In this document: positions 1 to 7,965 of the stretch, piece by piece
How the letters are laid out: each line of letters begins with the position of its first letter
Position numbering within the stretch: position 1 is the stretch's first letter
Assembly: GCF_029892155.1 (NCBI RefSeq)
Contig: NZ_JARZAG010000014.1
Span: 145,510-209,509 of the forward strand
Length of the DNA: 64,000 nt
Reading direction: 5' to 3'
DNA from: Kitasatospora sp. GAS204B
GTDB taxonomy: Bacteria; Actinomycetota; Actinomycetes; Streptomycetales; Streptomycetaceae
Position numbers and translations under genes: made by a program
Notes under the pieces: model-generated
Database searches by the model: none
What the model saw: the letters and a program-made list of their open reading frames with translations, nothing else
Told to the model about the DNA's origin: nothing

Positions 1-200
1 GGAGAGCGGCGGCGATCAGGCTCCAGCGCATCCAGGAGTTCCAGCAGGTCACCCGCCCATGATCGAGTCCGGTCAGCGACTTCGCGGCGTGGAAGTCCTT
101 CTCTATGCGCCACCTCGTACGGACCACGGCCACGAGGTGGCCAGAGCGACCGGTGTGGCGAATGGCCCGCCACACCTCTTGCGCCCGCCATGGCCTCCAC
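1..200 (-). pseudogene. C-terminal fragment of a DDE transposase (IS701-like), runs off left edge
   Basis: Read on the minus strand from about 200 to 1, one frame gives EVWRAIRHTGRSGHLVAV, then a RTRWRIEKDF block and SLTGLDHGRVTCWNSWMRW. This resembles the last third of IS701-type transposases, where the E of RWxIExxF is the third acidic residue of the DDE triad. There is no start codon and no N-terminal half; upstream sequence beyond about 230 is unrelated. The true C-terminus lies outside the window. The IS family name is a judgement from motif memory; transposase origin is fairly secure. Confidence 0.6.
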
Positions 201-286
201 GGCCGCCGCGTTCGGGTCTTGTCACAGACGGTCATGATCGTGGCGGCCGTACCCATGCCAGCAACCGGCCCCGCCCCTTCAGGGAT

Positions 287-336
287 GATCAGCGATGACC
301 GCTGTAGATCGTGATCTACAGCGGTCATCGCTGATC
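287..336. repeat. 24-bp perfect inverted repeat with 2-nt centre
   Basis: Arms 287-310 and 313-336 are exact reverse complements, beginning GATCAGCGATGACC and meeting at GATC-GT-GATC. A perfect 48-nt palindrome with a 2-nt spacer is too tightly closed for an ordinary intrinsic terminator and has no T tract. It lies about 90 bp from the transposase fragment, so it may be two abutting copies of an IS end, or a binding or resolution site. It lies in the gene-free stretch between 200 and 606. Confidence 0.8.
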
Positions 337-605
337 GAAAGGGCGCCCCGGCCCGGAAACACCAAGGGCCTCCCGCGCCGCCCATGATGCATCCCGCAAC
401 GGCCGAACCGCACGGTTCCGCCAGCCGCTGTCCTCTGGTTCAAGTAGGCCCCTGAGTGGTTTTCCCGATGCTCCGGCTCTGGACACACGAAAAGATGGAG
501 GAAGTGCAGTCGGCAACAAGCCTTGCGGCCATTTCCGGCAAAGCGGGTGGTCGAGCGCAGATCCTCACTCGGAGAGGATAAAACCTTTTCTCCCAGGGAG
601 CCCAG

Positions 606-1754
606 ATGTCTGACCCAACAGTACCGCCGGTCCCCCAGAAGATCGACAAGAACCTTCTGCTCTCAACAGGCGAAGCATACTCCGCAGTCATGCATTCAAA
701 GCACATCACGTCCCCAGAAACCTATGGCCACTTCAATGCAACGCTACGGAAAATTCACGCGGCGGCAGATTCCATCAGGGGAGCGGTACGATCCGGCATC
801 AGCACAAGCGACCTGCACTGGAAGATGGAAAGGATATTGAAATTCGACGCGGCTTTCTTCAACAGCTCCTTCGAGCCTGAGCCCACCGACGAAACAGTCA
901 GGAACCGGGCGGACACCGTGGCGAAAGGCCTGCACGTCGAACGCGGCCTGGCTGAAATAGCAGCCGACGCGGAAAAGGTCGCCGATGGCATGCGGCCAAT
1001 TATGGTCAAGGTTGCAGGAAAAGCCGAGCGTCGCAGCGAGAAGCTGGCGACCGGCGGACTCATGGATAAGCTTTCCAGTCTCTCCATGAGAAATCTGGGA
1101 GCTTTCGAAAAGAACTTAAGGATGGCTGGTAACGACCCGATCGAGAAGATCGCCGCCCTGGGGTTCGCCGTCCGCGACAGCAAGAGCTTGAGGAAGTCCT
1201 TCGCCGGCATCTTCAAGAACGATCCCGAAGGAGGGAAGGCTGTCGAGGAACTTGACAGGGGAGTTGCAGAGGCAACAGCAGTGGCAAGGGCGGAGCAGCA
1301 GAAGGACCGGAAGGTGAACCTACGGGAGGACCAGCCTGCACCGGAGAAGCAACGCTCGTCCCTCGGGGCGAGCGGCCAGGCAGTCCCGCCAGTCGGCGCA
1401 GGCAGCCCCCGAGAAGAACACCCGGGCGTCACGTCGACCACAAGCTCGCACGAGCAGGAGGCTCCCGTCCCCCATGCCGAACCGCCCGCCGGGCCCGGAA
1501 AGTCCGAACCGCGAAACAAGGAGCTCCGTTTCACCGAAGCATTCGATCCCCCGCAGAAGATGACACTGCCCAGGGAGAAGGGGAATCTGGGGAAGCTGAA
1601 GACCCCGTTGGTGCGGCACCCCAGCTTCCTCAACAGCAGCACGGCCAATCTCGGGAAGCTGCCGACGAAGCCCGGGCCCGGGCAACAGCGGTCCACCTCG
1701 GTCACCCATAAACCGCGGCGACCGGAGCACGGATCAGGTGGCTCTACCTTCTGA
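606..1754 (+). CDS. hypothetical protein, helical N-terminus and Pro-rich C-terminal tail
   Basis: This is a 382-aa soluble protein with no family I recognise. The first ~230 residues look alpha-helical and charged. From about residue 235 the sequence becomes a low-complexity tail rich in Pro, Ser, Glu and Lys, with GNLGKLKTP and ANLGKLPTK as a loosely repeated motif. There is no signal peptide or membrane segment. A GGGAG ribosome site ends a few bases before the ATG. Base use is less GC-biased than in the neighbours, and the gene contains a rare TTA leucine codon at 1116-1118 (within EKNLRMAG). Transfer from another source is possible. It stands alone between insertion-sequence debris; nothing in the context gives a function. 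Confidence 0.65.
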   Translation: MSDPTVPPVPQKIDKNLLLSTGEAYSAVMHSKHITSPETYGHFNATLRKIHAAADSIRGAVRSGISTSDLHWKMERILKFDAAFFNSSFEPEPTDETVRNRADTVAKGLHVERGLAEIAADAEKVADGMRPIMVKVAGKAERRSEKLATGGLMDKLSSLSMRNLGAFEKNLRMAGNDPIEKIAALGFAVRDSKSLRKSFAGIFKNDPEGGKAVEELDRGVAEATAVARAEQQKDRKVNLREDQPAPEKQRSSLGASGQAVPPVGAGSPREEHPGVTSTTSSHEQEAPVPHAEPPAGPGKSEPRNKELRFTEAFDPPQKMTLPREKGNLGKLKTPLVRHPSFLNSSTANLGKLPTKPGPGQQRSTSVTHKPRRPEHGSGGSTF

Positions 1755-2085
1755 GCTGGGTTAATCGAGCCAGTCGTATGGTTGGGTCGCCCGGGGGTGC
1801 TGGGTGTGGCTATCAGGCGGCTGCCGACTCATGGCTGACATGGCTACTGGCGCGCACAGCGCCAGTAGTTCGGCTCGTACTTCGCCAGATAGGTTGGCGG
1901 AGCTCCGCTGTCGACAATCCGCCAATATGTCGAGCAGCAGAACCGGCCCTCTGAGCTGAGGTCCACAGTGCGGAGGGCGCACCGGGCAGGGCCAAAGCAA
2001 CACTCAGAATCGCTTTACCACCAAGCTGAGACCGGCGCACCGCGATCAGTCGCGGATCCAGTCCTGCATAGCCGACGCTCGCGGA
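1755..2085. other. gene-free stretch, nothing recognised
   Basis: No open frame here has a convincing ribosome site or recognisable protein motif. It separates the unknown 382-aa gene from the convergent small membrane-protein gene. No strong hairpin was seen. Confidence 0.4.
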
Positions 2086-2523
2086 TCAGCGGGCCATGAC
2101 GGGCACGACCCCCAGTGCCGCGATGACGGCCACGATCACCGATTGCGCAGCCGTCCAGAGCCGACCACCGCGCCGGGGTAGCAGGCAGGCAGTCGTGGCC
2201 GCCAACAGGGTGAGCATGATGCACGCCGGCTCCAGAGCGGGGAGACGGGCCGAGACCGCTGCCGGAAGGTGCGGCAGCCCCAGTATCTGCCGCACGAACC
2301 GCGCTGCGTCCTGGAAGGCGAACTGCAGAGCCCACATGGCTACGTTGAGCAGGATGCTCCACAACGCCCAACGGACGGCTGTGGAGGCGGTGGCTTCCCC
2401 GTCTGATCCGTAAGACCAACCGGAGACCCCAGCTGACCGGTGGGCGGGCGGGCGGGCGGCTCGGGCGGCCTGTTCGGGTATGTACGGCAGCAGACTGTTC
2501 ATACCTTGAGAGACAGGGGCCAT
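2086..2523 (-). CDS. small putative membrane protein, unknown function
   Basis: The 145-aa product has a polar N-terminus (residues 1-45), then two or three hydrophobic stretches: around WALWSILLNVAMWALQF, CIMLTLLAATTACLL and SVIVAVIAALGVVPVMA, the last reaching the C-terminus. That pattern suggests a small inner-membrane protein. I do not recognise a family. The ribosome site is not clear, so the start may lie further inside. It could be a chance frame, but the regular hydrophobic periodicity and GC-rich third positions favour coding. Confidence 0.45.
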   Translation of the reverse strand: MAPVSQGMNSLLPYIPEQAARAARPPAHRSAGVSGWSYGSDGEATASTAVRWALWSILLNVAMWALQFAFQDAARFVRQILGLPHLPAAVSARLPALEPACIMLTLLAATTACLLPRRGGRLWTAAQSVIVAVIAALGVVPVMAR

Positions 2524-2963
2524 CCCACGTGGTGATGCCGATGACGGGTATGCGCCATCGCGGGGCCGGAATCAAACGGCGTCGCGACCTCGGCGTGCCT
2601 CTGCTTCGCCGCAGGGCGTGAGCGCCGGGTAGGCCGAGGGGCGCCATTCGTGCGGGCCCGGCTGTTGGCAACTTCCACAGCCGCCGCCCCGCAGCCGCCC
2701 GCTCACCCATTCGTGTCTGCGGGCAGTTGAGCAGGTGCGGCGGCAGCGCCATGGGCAACGTCGCCGCACGCTCGGCCGCCACTCTCGCCAGGGGCGCCGC
2801 CGCAAGGGCCATGAGGGCGGACCGGTGCGCTGTGACCGCTTCGGGCGGTCTTCGGCCGGGCCTAAGGTGCCATGCCACCGTTCGCGCCGCTTCCGCCTCG
2901 GGCATCGCAGGCCGGTTGCCTGGGGCCGGCGGATCCAACACGCCATCACCTGGCAGAAGCCGC
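2524..2963. other. gene-free stretch upstream of the tnpB right end
   Basis: No supported gene. The stretch directly outside the tnpB right-end hairpin (about 2944-2963 on the minus strand) would be the guide-encoding flank of a TnpB omega RNA if the element were active. The rest shows only overlapping, motif-free open frames. Confidence 0.4.
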
Positions 2964-2998
2964 TTGACATCCTCCCCGTGCTAGAGCGCGGGGATTTC
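2964..2998 (-). ncRNA. IS200/IS605-type right-end hairpin (presumed 3' end of omega RNA)
   Basis: On the minus strand, just downstream of tnpB, lies a stem-loop whose arms are CCCCGCGCT and GCACGGGG around CTCTA, followed by AGGATGTCAA. This is the typical GC-hairpin plus terminal TCAA of IS200/IS605 right ends in actinobacteria, where the transcript over the 3' end of tnpB forms the guide RNA scaffold. The bases immediately after TCAA (starting GCGGCTTCTG on the minus strand) would be the guide. Function is inferred, since the adjacent tnpB is truncated. Confidence 0.55.
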
Positions 2999-3690
2999 GG
3001 CCGCGCCGTCGGCACGGGGCTTGCGCCCTGTATCGCCGGCGTTCCGGTGGGTTCCCCGTTCAACGGGCCGTGCCCGGCGTGGGATTGCCACGCCGGGTCT
3101 GACCGGCCCTCCGGGGGCATTCAGCCTGTCCGCTTGCCCGGCGGCCAGGATGTTTCGAGCAGCGTTGAGGTCACGGTCATGTAGCACCCCACACGCACCA
3201 CACACCCATGTGCGGACCGCCAGGGGCTTGGGGCCCTCAGGGTGCCCGCAGTCCGAGCAGAGCTGGGAGGAGGGGAAAGAGCGGTGCACGATCCCGACAC
3301 ACCGCCCATAGTGGAGTGCCTTCTCCTCCAGCATGCGGCGGAAGGTAAACCATCCGGCGTCGTGCACGGACTTGGCCAGGCGGCCACGCCCCAGGCCGCG
3401 CACGTTCAGGTCTTCCAGGTAGATCGCTTGATTCTCGCGAATGATCCTGGTCGTCCTCTTATGCAACCAGTCCTTGCGGGTGTCGGCCACCTTGGCATGC
3501 GCCTTGGCGACCTTGACACGGGCCTTGGCCCGGTTCTTCGACCCCTTGGCCTTGCGGGACAACTCCCGCTGCGCGGCCTTCAACCGCTTCTCCGCCTTGC
3601 GCAGGATCCGGGGGTTGTCGATCACCGTGCCGTCCGACAGCACGGCGTAGGTGGTCAAGCCCAGGTCGATCCGGACCTCGGCATCGGGTG
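2981..3690 (-). pseudogene. tnpB: 5'-truncated tnpB (IS200/IS605 family RNA-guided nuclease)
   Basis: From about position 3680 down to the stop, the frame encodes the RuvC half of TnpB. RuvC-I is VRIDLGLTTYA, followed by the basic linker around KAEKRLKAAQREL. RuvC-II is IYLEDLNV, the zinc ribbon has CSDC ... CGAC spacing, and RuvC-III is HDRDLNAARNIL. All three acidic residues are present. The usual N-terminal ~190 residues (wedge/REC) are missing: the frame stays open to 3964, but its first ~95 residues are unrelated and abut the tRNA gene. The protein is therefore probably inactive. A complete right-end hairpin survives just downstream. Confidence 0.85.
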
Positions 3691-3968
3691 AGCCGTCTCC
3701 TGGGGCGGTCGTGCGGGGCGCAGCGGGGTGGCCCGGTGGGGGCATGGTCTGGTCGGTGGGCGGCCGCGACGGTGAGGCAAGGTCACGTCCGTGACGGGGG
3801 CAACTCTGGCTGGGCCGTTCAGGGCACGGGCCGTCATATCCCGCTGCCAAGGCACTTACTGCTAGCGGAATCATTCCTGCGGTGCGAGCGCAAGCCCGCC
3901 GGACGGGTGCGTCGCCGCGTGGGCCGTGGTCCGTGGAAACGGGGTCTGCGGGGCAGTTGGTCACTCTC

Positions 3969-4051
3969 GCCCGGGTGGTGGAACGGCAGACACCGGGAGC
4001 TTAAACCTCCCTGGCCTACGGGCCGTGCGGGTTCGAATCCCGCTCCGGGCA
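3969..4051 (+). tRNA. bldA: tRNA-Leu with anticodon UAA (bldA-like)
   Basis: The acceptor stem GCCCGGG (3969-3975) pairs with TCCGGGC before discriminator A at 4051. The anticodon stem GGGAG/CTCCC encloses loop CTTAAAC, so the anticodon is TAA (4002-4004). The long variable arm of a class II tRNA and the T-arm GCGGGTTCGAATCCCGC are present. CCA is not fully encoded. In Streptomyces the tRNA reading UUA is bldA, whose supply controls genes with TTA codons. From this window alone it is not possible to tell whether this is the only copy or an extra, mobile-element-associated one. It lies five bases from the open frame of a truncated tnpB. Confidence 0.93.
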
Positions 4052-4141
4052 CCTCGTGCGTGCGGCGGTAAACGGCGGCTCGGTGAGCCCCCTGTCTTTG
4101 GGAGGTGTTCGGTCACGGTCACGGCGAAGGAGGGCAAAACC

Positions 4142-5068
4142 ATGCGGGTGTGGCGTCGAATGGCAGGTCTGGCCGCAGGCTGCGGGCTTGTGCTGCTCAT
4201 GGGCTCACGCCCGTTGCCGAGTGCTCTGTTGGGCGTGTCGGAGCCTCGGGCGCCGTTGGTGACATCGTGGCAGGTGGGTAGCTGTCACCAGTTGGAGCAG
4301 CCGGAGCTGCTGGGTCCATCGGTGGGGTCGGACACGTCTCTGCCTGTGCCGTGCGAGCAGGCTCACCAGAGCGAGACCTTCGCCACCGCTTCGCTGACCG
4401 GTGCGATCGCGCGGGAGGCCGAGCGGCCCGATCCCGTACAGTTGCGGCCCTTGTCCGCGCAGTTGTGCTCGCGTGACGCCCTGAACCGGTACCTGGGGTC
4501 GGGTCCCTACGATGGAGTCACCGCGATCGACGTCGTGGTGTTCTTCCCCACGGTGGCCGAGTGGCGCGCGGGTATGCGCACTGCGCGGTGCGACGCGCTT
4601 CCTCAGCCGGTCGACGGCGCGGCTGTGCCGAGCATCTCGGAGCCGGTACACAACGTGCTCGACGTGGCCGACGGCGCGCGTTTTCGCCGGTGCCGGGTCG
4701 GTGACGTGGAAACGACGTGCGATCGCAATCATTCGCGCGAGTTCATTCCTCCGTGGCTGGGTTTCAGCCGTGCCCAACTCGCCCAAGGGCCGCAACGCGT
4801 CCAGGCCGCGGGCACGGCGGTGTGCACCGCTCAGGCCGAGCGATACATGGGCTCCGCCCTGTCCGAGCACCCGGACCTCATCCTGGAGGTCGACACGCCC
4901 CACGGCGTTGCGGACAGCGAGAGCACCATCGGTTCGTGCTGGGTCGGGCCGGCGAAGCAGACCACGCTGGTGACCGGCAGTGTGCACGGCTTTGCCGAGG
5001 AGAAGCCTGCCGCCCCGACCGACGATCCGACTGCCCCCGAGCAGCCCGTTGACGGGCAGGCGGGCTGA
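4142..5068 (+). CDS. septum-formation-family exported protein
   Basis: The 308-aa product starts at ATG 4142 behind AAGGAGGG; longer upstream readings would overlap the tRNA. MRVWRRMAGLAAGCGLVLLM is an export signal or anchor. The mature part carries the pattern of actinobacterial Septum_form-type domains: SWQVGSCHQL, then PVPCEQAHQSETFA, and a second similar half with paired cysteines (CRVGDVETTC, CTAQAERY, SCWVGP). It is probably an extracytoplasmic protein stabilised by disulfides; family function is poorly defined. The C-terminus is a Pro/Asp-rich tail. It precedes a membrane-protein gene in the same direction (176-bp gap). Confidence 0.65.
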   Translation: MRVWRRMAGLAAGCGLVLLMGSRPLPSALLGVSEPRAPLVTSWQVGSCHQLEQPELLGPSVGSDTSLPVPCEQAHQSETFATASLTGAIAREAERPDPVQLRPLSAQLCSRDALNRYLGSGPYDGVTAIDVVVFFPTVAEWRAGMRTARCDALPQPVDGAAVPSISEPVHNVLDVADGARFRRCRVGDVETTCDRNHSREFIPPWLGFSRAQLAQGPQRVQAAGTAVCTAQAERYMGSALSEHPDLILEVDTPHGVADSESTIGSCWVGPAKQTTLVTGSVHGFAEEKPAAPTDDPTAPEQPVDGQAG

Positions 5069-5244
5069 TGGCCAGTGGCTCGGTAAAGGGCCCACAGGTG
5101 CCTATCGGTGCCTCCCGGGTCGCGATCGTTGCCTGGGCCGGGTGGCGACGCGGTGATGGCAACCCATCGCCGGACGGGGCGGGCGGGACGGCAAGACGAT
5201 GGGCGACGCACGCGGTATCGACCGAGAGGAACCGGTGACGATCA

Positions 5245-7011
5245 ATGTCTGAAGAGCGCGTGCAACCGGCGACTGCGCCAGAGCCGCAGTCCGGCGCGAC
5301 TACCACGCGGTGGGTGCCTCGCCTGCCCCGGATGGGGATCCCGCTCCCCCGGACGGGGATCCCCCTGCCCCGGGTGCCGGCGATGCGGTGGCAGGTGGCT
5401 CGTGCGGCGGCGGCGACAGCTGGGTTCTGGGGCGTGGCCATGGTGGCGCGACTGTTCATCGGCGGAGCGGTTGGCCGCGGCGACGACGGTAGTGGTCATG
5501 GGCTGATGTGCTCCCTGAACCTGGCGCCCCGCCGGGCCCTGCCCGACCCGTCGGCCTACTTCGCCCCGCGTTTCGGTGCTTTCCGTTGGGCGGGCGAGGC
5601 ATGTGCCGGGGTAGGTGGTGACCGCCCGTATCCCAGTTCGCAGCATCTCCTGCTGGTGGTGGCCAAGCAGTTCACCGCGTTGCTCGGTCGGCCAGGCGAA
5701 CTGGATCTGCGGGTGCTGGCGCTGCTGTGCTGCTGTGCTTTCGCGGTGCTGATCGGCCTGCTCGTCTGTGTACTGCCGTTCCATGTGAGGATGCGCGTGG
5801 CGGTGGCGTCCATGGTGGCGTTGGCGACCATGGACTCCGCGATCGCCCCCTTCTTCGACTCCCCCAGCGCGCAGCCGGCCGTCATCGTGGGGATGCTGGG
5901 CCTGTTGTGCGCCCTGCTGCGACTGGCCCGGCGCGAGTACGCGACGGTCGGCGGCCTGCTCACGGTGAGTGCGGTGGCCCTGTGGACACTGGCGGCCACG
6001 CGGCAGTCCCCGGCGCTGCTGGTGGGTGTGGTGGTGGTGATGCTGTGGCGTGGGGTGCGCCTGTCGCACCCACGGCTTGTGCGTCAGGACCATGACGAGG
6101 CCGGTTGCGATGGTCGCCATGCTGTGTCGGTACTGCGTGGTGTGGCTTCCCGCGTGCCGGCTCTGGTGCTGTGTGCCGCCTTGGCGGCCGCGGTGGTGGG
6201 GTTCGAGCGCCAGCAGTCGCACGCCGATCTGGGGACGAGCGCATACCGGCAGGTCTTTATGGAGATCCTTCCCTCCGCTCCCAGCCCGCCAAGCGCGCTG
6301 AAGAGCCTGGGGGGGGACCCCTCGCTGGCCGGCTACGCAGGCGTCCCGCTCGCCTATGTCGCGGGGGCACCGGGCTACGCCGCACTGAGCCACCACGTCG
6401 ACCTGCCGCGGATCGCGCAGTACTACGCGCTGCATCCCAAGCAACTGGTCAAGCTTGCCGACCGCTCGCTGGCGAGGCTGACCCAGCCCGACCCCGATGC
6501 AGTGGGCAATTATCCCCTTGGGCACGGTAACCCGCACGAACAGGAGGACCGGCTCCCGTTCGTCGCGCTGGCGCTGTCGCTGACCACGCCGGTTCGCTGG
6601 CTCGTCTACGCCCCGTTGTGGTTGGGATCGGCTTTCCTGGGTCTGCGCATCATGCGCTCCAGGCGCCTGGACGCCGGCGGGCGCGGCCTGGGGGCAGCGC
6701 TCTTCGCCACCGCCGCAGCCGCGGTCGGCCACTTCTGCGCGGTCATCCTCACCGACGGCGCCAGCGGCCCCTTCCAGGAGACGGTTCCCACCGTGTACTG
6801 CACCCTTCTGCTCATCCCGCTGCTGTTCGCCACTCTCGGTCTCGTGGGCGACAACGTTCCTCCGCGTCCCCAAGACGACGACCGGGGCCAGGGTGCCGGC
6901 CAGGCAGTTCGCGTTGAGCAGCGGCCGGTGGACACTCCCCGTTCTCGGGTGGGCACGCGTGCGGGGACACCCGAGACAGCAGGCGGCGCTCGGGTGTCCC
7001 CGCCGTCATAG
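5245..7011 (+). CDS. polytopic membrane protein, unknown function
   Basis: The 588-aa protein has a cytoplasmic-looking N-terminus with three tandem Pro-rich motifs (LPRMGIPLPRTGIPLPRVP, residues ~28-46). About nine or ten hydrophobic segments follow, spread over residues 55-560, for example LALLCCCAFAVLIGLLVCVL, PALVLCAALAAAVVGF and TLLLIPLLFATLGLVG. A long extracytoplasmic-looking loop lies around residues 320-430. The C-terminal ~55 residues are polar and Pro/Arg-rich. I do not recognise a domain. The arrangement is compatible with a membrane glycosyltransferase or a surface-polymer assembly protein, but this is not shown. It lies between two exported-protein genes. Confidence 0.65.
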   Translation: MSEERVQPATAPEPQSGATTTRWVPRLPRMGIPLPRTGIPLPRVPAMRWQVARAAAATAGFWGVAMVARLFIGGAVGRGDDGSGHGLMCSLNLAPRRALPDPSAYFAPRFGAFRWAGEACAGVGGDRPYPSSQHLLLVVAKQFTALLGRPGELDLRVLALLCCCAFAVLIGLLVCVLPFHVRMRVAVASMVALATMDSAIAPFFDSPSAQPAVIVGMLGLLCALLRLARREYATVGGLLTVSAVALWTLAATRQSPALLVGVVVVMLWRGVRLSHPRLVRQDHDEAGCDGRHAVSVLRGVASRVPALVLCAALAAAVVGFERQQSHADLGTSAYRQVFMEILPSAPSPPSALKSLGGDPSLAGYAGVPLAYVAGAPGYAALSHHVDLPRIAQYYALHPKQLVKLADRSLARLTQPDPDAVGNYPLGHGNPHEQEDRLPFVALALSLTTPVRWLVYAPLWLGSAFLGLRIMRSRRLDAGGRGLGAALFATAAAAVGHFCAVILTDGASGPFQETVPTVYCTLLLIPLLFATLGLVGDNVPPRPQDDDRGQGAGQAVRVEQRPVDTPRSRVGTRAGTPETAGGARVSPPS

Positions 7012-7160
7012 CGGGAACACCCGCCCCCTGCTCATGGCAGCAGGTGAAATGACGATCCGTCACCCACCTTGCCCACAAACGGCGGTGGTTGCGTCATTGA
7101 CCCCCCTCTGAGCGCTCTCCCCGAGCAGTAGTTCCACTTCTTTCCCGAAAGGCACACATC

Positions 7161-7835
7161 ATGATGAAATCCATCCAGCGGGGCCTGGCAGCGATCGGCG
7201 CCACCGGTGCTATCGCGGCCGGTCTGGTGCTGGGCATGGCGGGCAACGCGTCGGCCACCACCGGCGACTGGGGGTGGGGTACCCCTGGGGGGACCATCTT
7301 CCAGCCGGGCACGACGACCTTCACCGGGACGTACCCCAGCTCCGCCCTCTCCATCAGCTGCTTCAGCAGCAACGGGTGCCAGTACGACCCGACGATGGTG
7401 ATCGTCGGTACCCCGCTGAACGGCGCCACCCTGGGGCCGGTGGGCCAGACTTCATCGCTCGTGGCCCTCCAGAACAACGGGACCCCGATCGGCCCGGTCG
7501 GCACCTGCACCATCACCAGCTCGACCCAGGTGGTGTGCTCGCCCACCAGCACCGGCAGCATCTCCGATGGTCAGCTGCTGTCCATGACCGGCTCCGCGAC
7601 CCTGACGGTGCCCAGCAACCTGCCCAACGGCACCCCGGTGTACGAGACCTCGTGGCGCGACGACGGTGGGATGACCGGTAACTACGACGGCAACGACAGC
7701 AACATCGCCACCGTGATCAGCCCGGCCGGCGCGCCGATCATCGACCCGGCGGTGGGCGCTGGCACCACTGCGGCGGCCGGCGTCGGTGTCGGCGGCCTGG
7801 CGCTGCTTCGCCGCCGTCGCGCCTCCCGGGGCTGA
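7161..7835 (+). CDS. small exported beta-rich protein with C-terminal membrane anchor
   Basis: The 224-aa protein has a clear signal peptide (residues 1-33, AGNASA cleavage region) and a Thr/Ser/Gly-rich body containing paired cysteines (SCFSSNGC, GTCTITSSTQVVC). The C-terminus, AAAGVGVGGLALLRRRRASRG, is a hydrophobic segment plus an Arg cluster like a sortase sorting tail, but no LPxTG or LAxTG precedes it. It is clearly paralogous to the exported protein at 58919-59452: both carry ATLTVPSNLPNGTPV / AVMIVPTNLPPGTVV followed by a W-D-GGM motif. A strong terminator follows. Role unknown; probably a cell-surface protein. Confidence 0.8.
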   Translation: MMKSIQRGLAAIGATGAIAAGLVLGMAGNASATTGDWGWGTPGGTIFQPGTTTFTGTYPSSALSISCFSSNGCQYDPTMVIVGTPLNGATLGPVGQTSSLVALQNNGTPIGPVGTCTITSSTQVVCSPTSTGSISDGQLLSMTGSATLTVPSNLPNGTPVYETSWRDDGGMTGNYDGNDSNIATVISPAGAPIIDPAVGAGTTAAAGVGVGGLALLRRRRASRG

Positions 7836-7910
7836 CCTGGGCGTTCACCACAGCCGTGCCACGTCAAGTCGCACCCCTTAGCGGACTCCTGACGCGGCAC
7901 ACGCCATGCA

Positions 7911-7947
7911 GCTGGGGCGGGGCTTTCTCGAAAAGCTCCGCCCCAGC
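7911..7947 (+). terminator. strong intrinsic-type hairpin after the 7.2-kb exoprotein gene
   Basis: Arms GCTGGGGCGGGGCTTT and AAAGCTCCGCCCCAGC form a stem of about 16 bp (one G-T pair) around a 5-nt loop CTCGA. It lies 76 bp past the stop of the exported-protein gene and 18 bp before the next start, so it probably insulates the two genes. No long T tract follows, as usual in actinobacteria. Confidence 0.75.
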
Positions 7948-7965
7948 CGTCCTTGGAGGTTCACG

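Noticed and set aside
5242..6873. 543-codon minus-strand open frame opposite the membrane-protein gene
   Set aside because: Gln/His/Arg-rich shadow of a hydrophobic protein; no ribosome site or motif.
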